Shown here in pieces: positions 1 to 7,053 of a stretch of 13,874 nucleotides of DNA (position 1 is the stretch's first letter; every line of letters starts with the position of its first letter). This DNA comes from JBFHRB01 sp041591915 (GTDB lineage: Bacteria; Actinomycetota; Nitriliruptoria; Nitriliruptorales; Nitriliruptoraceae). The notes under the pieces are model-generated. The model saw nothing but the letters and a program-made list of their open reading frames with translations, did not search any database and was not told the DNA's origin. Where the stretch lies: positions 1 to 13,874 of the forward strand of contig JBFHRB010000061.1 of assembly GCA_041591915.1 (NCBI GenBank), read 5' to 3'. The position numbers were made by a program, and so were the translations under genes.

Positions 1-1216
1 GGGACCGTCGGCCGCGGCACCCGAGGACGGCACGCCAGCACCGGTGCAGCCCTCCGATGCCCCGGCCGAGCCACGCGCCGCTGCCGCAGCGGGCGCCGAC
101 CGCACCGGCGTGACCGCGGACACGATCGCCCTCGGGTTCCACGCCGCGATCACGGGTGCGGCGCCGATGCCAGCGGCAGCGAAGAACGGCGGTTACGCGC
201 TGTACTACCGCTGGCTCACGGAGGAACGAGGAGAGCGGGTCCTCGGACGGCGGGTCGAGGTGATCACCGTGGACGACCGCGACACGCCGTCGGCCGCCAT
301 CCAGGCGTGTCGCGACCTGTCCGGGCGGGCCTTCGCGGTCTTCGGCCATGGCGGGAGCGACCAGGTGCAGGCCTGTGCGCAGGCTCTGGGGGACGCCGGC
401 ACCCCGTACTTCGCGTTCGGCGGCACCGAGGTCGGCCTCGCGACGCTCGAGGGGTTCTACGCAGCCTCGATGACCCACAGGCAGCAGGCGTCCCTCCTCG
501 CCCAGGTCGTCGCGCGCGACCTGCCGGCAGGGCGGGTCGCCGCGATCGTCACCGAGAGCGCCAACCTCGACGACGCCGTCGCGGGGTGGGAGGAGGCCGT
601 GCAGGAGCACGGCCTCGCCGACCGCTACCACGGCACGTTGCGTCGCGAGCGAGGCGACAGCTCCTGGTATCAGCGCACCGCCCTCGAGCTGCAGCGGGCA
701 GGGGTCGAGGTCGTGTTCGTGCTGCTGTCGAGCGGCGACTACGTCAACTTCGCCAAGATCGCCGAGGCCGGCGCCTACACCCCGACCTTCGTGGGTGTCG
801 GGATCACGCTGGGGCTGAACTCGGTGGCCCAGACCGTCTGCCCGACCACCGACGGTGCCATCTTCCTGTCGCCCTTCCCGGCGCTGGAGCTGGCAGACCA
901 GCTCGACCCCGACTTCCACCGCGCGGCCGCCCGCTACGGCGCGTCGGGAACCGACCTCGACTGGGCGCTGTGGGGCGCGGCCCGCCAGCTGCACGCGATG
1001 TTCGACCTGTACGGCGCGGAGATCGGCACCGACCTGACCCGCGAGGGCTTCCGGGCCCTGCTCGACGGCGACCGCGAGATCGCGAGCGGGGTGCTCCCGG
1101 CTGTCCGCTACACCCGGGACAACCGGTTCGGTGGCTCCGAGATCCACGCGCTGGAGCTGGACTGCCGTGTCCGCGAGTACCGCAACCGCGCCACGTTCGT
1201 CCGTGCGTTCGAGTAG
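1..1216 (+). CDS. Branched-chain amino acid-type ABC transporter substrate-binding protein, SBP 1 (5' end missing)
   Basis: The reading frame is open to the left edge (first full codon at 2) and ends at TAG 1214-1216. The GTG at 44 lies inside the Ala/Pro-rich linker and is not a credible start. By comparison with the two downstream paralogues, the missing part should contain a lipoprotein signal peptide and more linker. The folded domain begins at about nt 98 with DRTGVTADTIALG, the usual first strand of type I periplasmic binding proteins (Peripla_BP_6, LivJ/LivK-like). It runs to the end without a break. It is about 60% identical by eye to SBP 2, including the block CPTTDGAIFLSPFPALELAD and four conserved cysteines. 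Inferred role: extracytoplasmic capture of an amino acid or small amide for the LivHMGF pore encoded downstream. The ligand cannot be read from the sequence. Confidence 0.9.
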   Translation, partial: GPSAAAPEDGTPAPVQPSDAPAEPRAAAAAGADRTGVTADTIALGFHAAITGAAPMPAAAKNGGYALYYRWLTEERGERVLGRRVEVITVDDRDTPSAAIQACRDLSGRAFAVFGHGGSDQVQACAQALGDAGTPYFAFGGTEVGLATLEGFYAASMTHRQQASLLAQVVARDLPAGRVAAIVTESANLDDAVAGWEEAVQEHGLADRYHGTLRRERGDSSWYQRTALELQRAGVEVVFVLLSSGDYVNFAKIAEAGAYTPTFVGVGITLGLNSVAQTVCPTTDGAIFLSPFPALELADQLDPDFHRAAARYGASGTDLDWALWGAARQLHAMFDLYGAEIGTDLTREGFRALLDGDREIASGVLPAVRYTRDNRFGGSEIHALELDCRVREYRNRATFVRAFE

Positions 1217-1306
1217 TGCCGCCCGGTGGCCGCACCGTCACGCCCCGTGCACGGCGTTAAGCAGGAGGTGACCGTTCCGACGGCGAACTATGTGGGGTAC
1301 CGCCAC

Positions 1307-1319
1307 TCCTCGGGGAGGA
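1307..1319 (+). promoter_or_regulatory. Shine-Dalgarno of SBP 2 enclosed in a small hairpin
   Basis: GGAGG at 1314-1318 lies 6 nt before GTG 1325, which supports that start. TCCTC (1307-1311) is complementary to GAGGA (1315-1319) across a GGG loop, so the ribosome-binding site can be masked by a five-pair hairpin. That the pairing is seen is certain; that it regulates is inference. Confidence 0.5.
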
Positions 1320-1324
1320 CCACC

Positions 1325-2872
1325 GTGCGCACGTCCCGCCTGCGCCTCATCGCACTGGGCACCAGCCTGCTCGTGCTGCTCACCGCCTGCGGCCAGAAGC
1401 CCGGGATCCACGTCCAGGGCGCGAACGACGAGGGCGTCGTCGTGGGCGCGTTCGGACAGGAGCAGGCCTCGGTGGTCGGGTCGCAGGACCTCGGCACCGT
1501 CCCGGCCGGTCCGGCCGACTCCTCGAGCGACCAGGCGGCCGTCGGCGAGCCCGGGCCGACAGGCCAATCGGCGCCGGCCGCCCAACAGCAGACGTCGCAG
1601 CAGACCACCTCCAACAGCCAGACGACGACGCAGGACCCCCAGCCACAGCAGACCCAGGCCCCCGACCCCCAGCAGACGCAGGCCCCGAACCCGCAGCCGA
1701 CGCAGAACACGTCGGGAAAGAAGCCGCTGCGAGGCTCCGACCGCACGGGCGTCACGGCCGACCTCATCCGGGTGGGCAACCACGCTCCCGTGACCGGTGC
1801 CGCCCCGATCCCCAGCCGCTCCTTCGAGGTCGGTGGCGACCTCTACTACCGCTGGCTCACGGAGAAGAAGGGCGAGACGATCCTCGGCCGCACCGAGGTC
1901 GAGGTCATCTTCCGCGATGACAAGTACACGCCGTCCTCGGCGGTGCAGGTCTGCCGCGAGATGAACAAGGGCAACCAGGTCTTCTCGCTGTACGGAGGTG
2001 GCGGGACCGACCAGATCCAGGCGTGTGCCCAGTACGCGGACGCCAACGGCGTGCCGTACTTCAGCTCCGGTGTGACCGAGACGGGCCTCCGGGGCCTCGA
2101 CTACTACTTCGCCGGCTCGATGTCCTACAAGCAGCAGGGCCGCCTGCTCGCCCAGCTCGTCGCGCGCGAGTTCCCGGGCAAGAAGATCGCCGCCATCGTC
2201 ACCGAGACCCCGAACTTCGACGACGCCGTCGCCGGATGGGAGCAGGGCCTGGCGGAGCAGGGCCTGACGGACAACTACTACAAGACGATGCGCCACCCCA
2301 AGGGCGACAACTCCTGGTACCAGGCCTTCGCCATCGAGCTCCAGCAGGCGCAGGTCGACATCGTCTACCCGCTGACCGCCCCGACGGACTACATCAACTT
2401 CGCGAAACGGGCAGAGGCGCAGGCGTACACCCCGCAGTTCGTCGGTGTCGGCGTCTCGATGGGCCTCAACGCGGTCGCGAACGCGATCTGCCCGACGACC
2501 GACGGCGCGATCTTCTTCTCGCCGTTCCCGGCCCTCGAGCTGGCGGACCAGCTCGACCCCGAGTTCAACCAGGCGGCCCAGCACTTCCAACTGGGCAGCA
2601 ATGCCGATGACATCGTGTGGGCGCTCTGGGGTGCGGCGAAGCAGTTCCACGAGCTGCTGAAGCGCTACGAGGCCACGTACGGCACCGACCTGACGCGCGA
2701 GGACTTCCGCGACCTGGTCGAGAGCGCACAGAACGTCAAGACCAACGTGCTGCCACCGGTCAGCTACTCGCCGGACAACCACTTCGGCGCGAGCCAGGTG
2801 CACGTGTTGCGCCTCGACTGCGGTGCCCGGCAGTACCGCAACTTCGCCACCTTCCAGAGCTCGTTCCGCTGA
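1325..2872 (+). CDS. Branched-chain amino acid-type substrate-binding lipoprotein, SBP 2
   Basis: 515-aa lipoprotein. The GTG at 1325 is chosen because it gives a compact signal peptide ending in the lipobox LTAC (lipidated Cys22) and has GGAGG 6 nt upstream. The longer frame from 1226 would add 33 residues ahead of the signal. Residues 23-138 form a flexible stalk rich in Gln, Thr and Pro, with repeats of the QQTQAPDP type. The binding domain starts at Asp139 (DRTGVTADLIRVG) and has the two-lobe LivJ/LivK-type (Peripla_BP_6) pattern. Cys210, Cys234, Cys389 and Cys499 are conserved in SBP 1 and SBP 3, suggesting two disulfides. Directly after the lipid anchor comes GQKPGIHVQG, shared with SBP 3. 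It lies 108 nt after SBP 1 and 121 nt before the surface-protein gene. Inferred role: membrane-tethered ligand delivery to LivHM. The ligand is unknown. Confidence 0.93.
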   Translation: MRTSRLRLIALGTSLLVLLTACGQKPGIHVQGANDEGVVVGAFGQEQASVVGSQDLGTVPAGPADSSSDQAAVGEPGPTGQSAPAAQQQTSQQTTSNSQTTTQDPQPQQTQAPDPQQTQAPNPQPTQNTSGKKPLRGSDRTGVTADLIRVGNHAPVTGAAPIPSRSFEVGGDLYYRWLTEKKGETILGRTEVEVIFRDDKYTPSSAVQVCREMNKGNQVFSLYGGGGTDQIQACAQYADANGVPYFSSGVTETGLRGLDYYFAGSMSYKQQGRLLAQLVAREFPGKKIAAIVTETPNFDDAVAGWEQGLAEQGLTDNYYKTMRHPKGDNSWYQAFAIELQQAQVDIVYPLTAPTDYINFAKRAEAQAYTPQFVGVGVSMGLNAVANAICPTTDGAIFFSPFPALELADQLDPEFNQAAQHFQLGSNADDIVWALWGAAKQFHELLKRYEATYGTDLTREDFRDLVESAQNVKTNVLPPVSYSPDNHFGASQVHVLRLDCGARQYRNFATFQSSFR

Positions 2873-2916
2873 TCTCGTGAAGTTGACCCACAGCGAGAAG
2901 ATGCGACCGACACGAA

Positions 2917-2938
2917 CTAGGGTGTCAACATCCCCTAG
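2917..2938. repeat. Inverted repeat CTAGGG-10 nt-CCCTAG
   Basis: CTAGGG (2917-2922) and CCCTAG (2933-2938) are perfect inverted arms 10 nt apart, in the gap after SBP 2. The left arm contains TAGGGT, a possible actinobacterial -10 box, but no -35 sits at a normal distance. It may be an operator or a weak hairpin. Confidence 0.4.
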
Positions 2939-2951
2939 GTCCGACCGCCTC

Positions 2952-2969
2952 CCGGCCGCGCTCGGCCGG
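2952..2969 (+). promoter_or_regulatory. Intercistronic GC stem-loop between SBP 2 and the surface-protein gene
   Basis: CCGGCCG (2952-2958) pairs perfectly with CGGCCGG (2963-2969) across the loop CGCT. No U-run follows, so a full intrinsic terminator is unlikely. Stem-loops behind binding-protein genes are known to protect the upstream mRNA or partly terminate, raising SBP levels over the permeases; that role is inferred here. It ends 10 nt before the Shine-Dalgarno of the next gene. Confidence 0.5.
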
Positions 2970-2993
2970 ACCGTTCCCCGGAGGGACTGACCC

Positions 2994-4190
2994 ATGGCCG
3001 TTCGCAAGGCACGCCGCGCCCGCTACGCCCCGGCGCCGACGACCTACGTCGCACGCGTCCGCCGCGACGCCCGCCGTGCCCGGCTGACAGCCGTCGGGAT
3101 CCTGGGCCTCGGTTCGCTCCTCGTCCTCGGGCCACTGACGGCCATCGCCGAGGAGGCACCGGCCAGCGCCGAGAAGGAAGGCTGGGCCTGGGCGTCCAAC
3201 GACCCGACGGGCGAGACCCCGGTCGGACCGCTGGCACCGCCACCCGGCGTACCTGACGCCAAGCCCCCGGCGCCCAACGTCGCCGCGAACACGCTCCCCG
3301 TGGGGCTGGCGAACGGCCAGCACGAGTACCAGTCCTACATCGCGTTCACCATGCCGTTCCTGCCCGACGGGGCGGAGGTCGACAGCTTCACGATCGAGTT
3401 CACCGAGGAGGGCAACCAGGGCGGCCCCGCCACGGGTGTCGAGGTCTGCGCCGCCAACGACTTCTGGGGTGCTGGCGAGAACCAGAAGTACTCCGAGGCC
3501 CCGACACCACGTCCCGGCGAGCCCTGCATCATCGGGGACTCGATCGTGTCGGGCACCGACGGCGTGTGGACCTTCGACCTGACCCAGGCCGCGCAGGGCT
3601 GGATCGACGGGTCGCTGCCCAACAACGGCCTGATCCTGCGGCCGCTCGACCCGAACAACCTGCCGAGCGGCAACCCGGAACCGACCACCTTCCAGCTCTC
3701 GTTCGGTGGCGCGAACGGCGCGACGCCGCCGATCGCGAAGCTGACGTACTCGACCCCCCCGCCACCGCCACCGCCGCCACCGCCGCCACCGGCGCAGGAG
3801 CCGACGCAGGCCCCGCCGCCGTCCACGACCACGAGCAGCGGCACCGCGTTCACGACGCCGCCGGTCTTCGAGGCCGTCCAGCCGACGCAGGTCCCGGTCC
3901 AGCAGGCTCCGGTCGAGGAGCCGGTGGTCGCGGCTCCCGCACAGACCACCACGGACGTGCCCGTCGCCCCGGCGGCGCCGGTCTCGACCGAGCCGGTCGA
4001 GCCCACGACCCCGTGGTACGTCTGGCTGCTGTTGCCCGTCGGGCTCGTTACCGCCGGTAGCCTCGGGCGCGCGCTCGTGGCCGAGCCCGAGCTCGCGGAG
4101 ACCCGCGACGGTGCCGTCACGCGCCTGCTCGAGAAGCGCAAGCGCGAGGGGACGGCCCTCGCCGCCCGCATGACCGCCACGCAGGTCTAA
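2994..4190 (+). CDS. Secreted, C-terminally membrane-anchored DNRLRE-like surface protein
   Basis: 398 aa. The ATG has GGAGGG (2980-2985) 8 nt upstream. The N-terminus has an unusually long Arg-rich region, a hydrophobic core at about residues 31-49 and a likely signal peptidase site after AIA (residue 52). Residues ~60-250 look like a jelly-roll beta-sandwich of the DNRLRE type: a strand set around YIAFTMPFLPDG, then WTFDLTQAAQGWIDG and NNGLILRP, the usual closing block of that family. A stalk follows with 12 consecutive prolines and many Gln, Pro, Val and Thr. One transmembrane helix (about 342-362, starting WYVWLLLPVG) is followed by a charged cytoplasmic tail. Expected topology: sandwich outside, tail inside. 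It lies between SBP 2 and SBP 3 on the same strand, which suggests a joint surface role such as adhesion or ligand scavenging. The domain call is from pattern only and its ligand is unknown. Confidence 0.85.
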   Translation: MAVRKARRARYAPAPTTYVARVRRDARRARLTAVGILGLGSLLVLGPLTAIAEEAPASAEKEGWAWASNDPTGETPVGPLAPPPGVPDAKPPAPNVAANTLPVGLANGQHEYQSYIAFTMPFLPDGAEVDSFTIEFTEEGNQGGPATGVEVCAANDFWGAGENQKYSEAPTPRPGEPCIIGDSIVSGTDGVWTFDLTQAAQGWIDGSLPNNGLILRPLDPNNLPSGNPEPTTFQLSFGGANGATPPIAKLTYSTPPPPPPPPPPPPAQEPTQAPPPSTTTSSGTAFTTPPVFEAVQPTQVPVQQAPVEEPVVAAPAQTTTDVPVAPAAPVSTEPVEPTTPWYVWLLLPVGLVTAGSLGRALVAEPELAETRDGAVTRLLEKRKREGTALAARMTATQV

Positions 4191-4282
4191 CCGCCACCGA
4201 CGCGCCGCCGACAGGCAGCGCAACGCCGCCACGACCCACCGCGTTGAACCAGCGCCACCCGACCCCCAGGGAGCCGATCCCC

Positions 4283-5869
4283 GTGAACCACGCGACGCAT
4301 CGACCCACGACCGGCCGCGCCCTGCGCGCCGCGTCCCTCGCCATGGCCCTCTCGTTCGTCCTCGCCGCATGTGGGCAGAAGCCCGGCGTGCACGTCGAGG
4401 GCGGCGGCGGCCAGTTCGCCGGCGGCGGCGCCGTCGTCACGGACCCGGGCACGACCGGGGGCACCGGGACGGTGGACACCGGCACCGTCGACACGGGTGC
4501 CGGGACGACGACCGACACGGGAACGGGCACGACCACCGACACGGGGGCTGGCACGACGACCGACACCGGCACGACCGGCGGGTCCACGGGCGAGTCCACG
4601 GGCGGGTCGACGGGTGGCAGCACCGGCGGGTCGACCGGCGAGTCCACCGGCGGCTCCACCGGCGGGTCGACCGGCGGCTCCACGGGCGGGTCGACGGGCG
4701 GCTCCACCGGCGGGTCGACGGGCGGGAGCACCGGCGGCTCCACGGGCGGCACGGCGACGCCGCCGGGCAGCGACCGCACGGGTGCAGCTGCGGACAAGCT
4801 GATCCTCGGGGTCCACGCGCCGGTGACCGGCGCTGCGCCGCTGCCGTCGCGCGCGTTCGAGCAGGCGGACGCCTACTGGAAGTACCAGATCGAGCAGAAG
4901 GGCCGCACGATCCTCGGTCGCTCCGAGGTCGAGGTCGTCTTCAAGGACGACAAGTACACGCCTTCCTCGGCGGTGCAGGCATGCCGTGAGATGACGCAGG
5001 GGTCCCAGGCCTTCCTGCTCATCGGTGGTGGGGGGACCGACCAGATCCAGGCCTGCGGCCAGTTCGCGAACCAGAACAAGATCCCCTACCTGTCGGCGGG
5101 CGTCACCGAGGTTGGCCTCAACATCCCGTACTACTTCGCGGTCTCCATGACCTACGCGCAGCAGGGCCCGCTCCTCGCGTCGCTCGTGAAGAAGCGCTTC
5201 CCGCAGGGCAAGGTCGCGGCCATCGTGACCCAGACGCCGAACTTCGACGACGCCGTCGCTGCGTGGGAGTCCGCGGTCGCCCAGCAGGGCATCAACTACT
5301 ACAAGACCCTGCGCCACCCGAAGGGTGACAACAGCTGGTACCAGACCTTCGCGATCGAGCTCCAGCAGAACCAGGTCGACGTCGTCTACATCCTCACCGC
5401 GCCGGTGGACTACATCAACTTCGCCAAGCGTGGCCAGGCACAGGGCTACAACCCGCAGTTCGTCGGTGTGGGCGTGTCGATGGGCCTCAACACCGTCGCG
5501 ACGGCGACCTGCCCGGCGGGCGCGGGCGCCCTGTTCTTCTCGCCGGCGCCGGGTCTGGACCGGGCGGGCGAGTTCGGACCGGACTGGAAGGCCTCCGGGC
5601 GCAACGACGACATCGAGCTCCTGCTCTGGTCCATCATGCGTGGCATCGACGAGTCGTTCACGGCCTACGGCAAGGTCTACGGCAACGACCTGACCCGTGA
5701 GGGCTACCGGCAGGTGCTGGAGCAGTCCACGATCCCGCAGGGTCTGACGCCGGAGATCCGGTACTCGCCCAACAACCACTTCGGTGGCACGGCGATGCAC
5801 CTGCTCAAGGCGGACTGCTCGGGGCAGGGCAAGTACGTCACGGACACGACGTTCGCCAAGGGCTTCTGA
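4283..5869 (+). CDS. Branched-chain amino acid-type substrate-binding lipoprotein with Gly-Ser-Thr repeat stalk, SBP 3
   Basis: 528-aa lipoprotein. GTG 4283 is preferred over TTG 4244 because AGGGAG lies 9 nt upstream and the signal peptide is then of normal length, ending in lipobox LAAC (Cys30). GQKPGVHVEG follows the anchor, as in SBP 2. The stalk (residues 31-163) has two parts: Gly-Thr-Asp repeats of the TTTDTG type, then 14 consecutive GGST or GEST units (residues 99-154). The binding domain starts at Asp164 (DRTGAAADKLILG). It keeps the four family cysteines, but the CPTTDGAIF block of SBPs 1 and 2 has become CPAGAGALFFSPAPG and the following helix is rewritten, so ligand preference may differ. 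The gene lies 51 nt before livH, the position of the classic single SBP in Liv operons. Role inferred as above. Confidence 0.93.
   Translation: MNHATHRPTTGRALRAASLAMALSFVLAACGQKPGVHVEGGGGQFAGGGAVVTDPGTTGGTGTVDTGTVDTGAGTTTDTGTGTTTDTGAGTTTDTGTTGGSTGESTGGSTGGSTGGSTGESTGGSTGGSTGGSTGGSTGGSTGGSTGGSTGGSTGGTATPPGSDRTGAAADKLILGVHAPVTGAAPLPSRAFEQADAYWKYQIEQKGRTILGRSEVEVVFKDDKYTPSSAVQACREMTQGSQAFLLIGGGGTDQIQACGQFANQNKIPYLSAGVTEVGLNIPYYFAVSMTYAQQGPLLASLVKKRFPQGKVAAIVTQTPNFDDAVAAWESAVAQQGINYYKTLRHPKGDNSWYQTFAIELQQNQVDVVYILTAPVDYINFAKRGQAQGYNPQFVGVGVSMGLNTVATATCPAGAGALFFSPAPGLDRAGEFGPDWKASGRNDDIELLLWSIMRGIDESFTAYGKVYGNDLTREGYRQVLEQSTIPQGLTPEIRYSPNNHFGGTAMHLLKADCSGQGKYVTDTTFAKGF
4577..4744 (+). repeat. 14 tandem 12-bp units coding GGST/GEST
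   Basis: Fourteen in-frame 12-bp units of the form GGC-GGN-TCN-ACN. Units 2 and 6 code GEST and the rest GGST; units 4 and 13 use AGC for serine. Because the unit is a multiple of three, slippage would change stalk length without breaking the frame. The repeat is a protein linker, not a CRISPR or DNA-level element. Confidence 0.95.
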
Positions 5870-5920
5870 TCAGCACGACAGGGCCGCCCCCGGGGACGGG
5901 TGGCGTGGGGAGGAGACGAC

Positions 5921-7051
5921 GTGCCTGACGTCGAGGAACTCGATCCGGAGGTCGGGGAGGACACCGACGCGGAGCTCGAGGCTGCCGAACGCGATCTCGC
6001 GGAGGCGACCAGCGCGCTCAGCAGCTCACGACAGACGAAGCTGCTGCTGTACGCCATCGGCGCCGTCGCGGTCATCGCGGTGCTCGCCGTGTGGCAGGAC
6101 CTGTTGACCGTCATCGCGGTCGGGATCACGCCCGGTGCGATCTACGCGATGATCGGCCTCGGGCTCGCCCTGATCTACAAGGCCAGCAAGGTCTTCAACT
6201 TCGCCCAGGGCGAGTTCGGCACGGTCCCGATCTTCGTGTCGTGGCTGATCCTGAGTGCCGGCGCAGAGGATGCGACCGGCGCGGTCCGCGACGCCGGGGT
6301 CGGTCGGCTCATCATCGCGACGCTGATCGCCCTCGCAGCCGGCGTCCTCCTTGCCATGGCGACGTACGTGCTCGTGGTCCGCCGACTCCAGGCCCGCGGC
6401 GCCGTCACCACGCTCGTCGGCACGGCCGGTGTGGCCCTGCTGGTGGTGCAGACGGAGATCATCATCGGTGAGGCGAGCGTGCGGAACTTCCGCAAGTTCG
6501 TGAACGGCTCACCCTGCTTCGGCAGCGAGGTCATCAACGACGTCGAGGTCTGTACGAGCCCGCTCACGATCGGCGCCGCCGTCATCGAGTGGCAGACGCT
6601 CATCACGCTCGGTGTGCTCGTCGTCACGGCCCTCGGCCTCGCCGCGTTCTTCCGGACCCAGCTCGGCACGGCCCTGCTCGCGACCTCGCAGGAGCCCTTC
6701 GCCGCGAGCCTCTACGGCATCTCCACCAACACCATGAACCTCGTGACCTGGGCGGCCGCGGGACTCCTCGGGGCGATCGGTGGGCTGCTGGCCGCCGGGT
6801 TCACCGACACCTTCACCCCGGGCGCGATCACCTCGGCCTGGCTCATCGGCGCGTTCGCCGGCTCGATCCTCGGCGGCATCACCTCGATGCCCGGCGCGGT
6901 CGTCGGGGGCCTGCTGCTCGGGGTCATCCAGTCGGCGTCCAACACGTGGCTGCCGAGCTCGTGGCCAGGCCGGCCCCAGATCGGCGTGTTCGGCGTCCTG
7001 CTCATCGTCCTGCTGCTGCGTCCGCGCGGCCTGCTCGGGAAGGAGGCCTGA
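5921..7051 (+). CDS. livH: Branched-chain amino acid-type ABC transporter permease (LivH family)
   Basis: 376-aa inner-membrane permease. GTG 5921 is chosen over GTG 5900 because GGGGAGGAG ends 5 nt upstream. Residues 1-28 are a very acidic extension (13 Asp/Glu, 1 Arg), predicted cytoplasmic and not usual for LivH. A first hydrophobic helix follows at about 41-58. The family hallmark lies at 72-99: GAIYAMIGLGLALIYK, then FNFAQGEF. The cytoplasmic coupling loop that meets the ATPases is at about 245-268 (RTQLGTALLATSQEPF through YGIST). A predicted external loop carries Cys199 and Cys211, which could form a disulfide. Known role of the family: one half of the channel that imports hydrophobic amino acids or small amides received from the SBPs. 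It pairs with LivM, whose gene starts 2 nt after this stop, indicating translational coupling. Confidence 0.95.
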   Translation: MPDVEELDPEVGEDTDAELEAAERDLAEATSALSSSRQTKLLLYAIGAVAVIAVLAVWQDLLTVIAVGITPGAIYAMIGLGLALIYKASKVFNFAQGEFGTVPIFVSWLILSAGAEDATGAVRDAGVGRLIIATLIALAAGVLLAMATYVLVVRRLQARGAVTTLVGTAGVALLVVQTEIIIGEASVRNFRKFVNGSPCFGSEVINDVEVCTSPLTIGAAVIEWQTLITLGVLVVTALGLAAFFRTQLGTALLATSQEPFAASLYGISTNTMNLVTWAAAGLLGAIGGLLAAGFTDTFTPGAITSAWLIGAFAGSILGGITSMPGAVVGGLLLGVIQSASNTWLPSSWPGRPQIGVFGVLLIVLLLRPRGLLGKEA

Positions 7052-7053
7052 CC

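Noticed and set aside
1226..1324. Upstream extension of SBP 2 to GTG 1226
   Set aside because: It would put 33 extra residues before the lipoprotein signal; GTG 1325 has a proper ribosome site.
2883..2923. Promoter TTGACC ... TAGGGT upstream of the surface-protein gene
   Set aside because: The spacer is 29 nt, far too long for a standard sigma-70-type promoter.
1238..3007. Long minus-strand frame (589 aa) opposite SBP 2, and similar ones at 2925-4370 and 4187-5800
   Set aside because: Antisense shadows of GC-rich genes: Arg/Gly/Val-rich low-complexity products, no recognisable domain, and the plus-strand genes there are clear homologues with good starts.
4221..4246. CAACGC/GCGTTG inverted repeat before SBP 3
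   Set aside because: Only six pairs around a 14-nt loop and no T-run; too weak to call a terminator.
4244..4282. TTG 4244 as start of SBP 3
   Set aside because: No ribosome site at the right distance; GTG 4283 has AGGGAG 9 nt upstream.
4577..4744. Possible CRISPR-like or regulatory repeat
   Set aside because: Units are contiguous without spacers and are in frame inside an SBP stalk.
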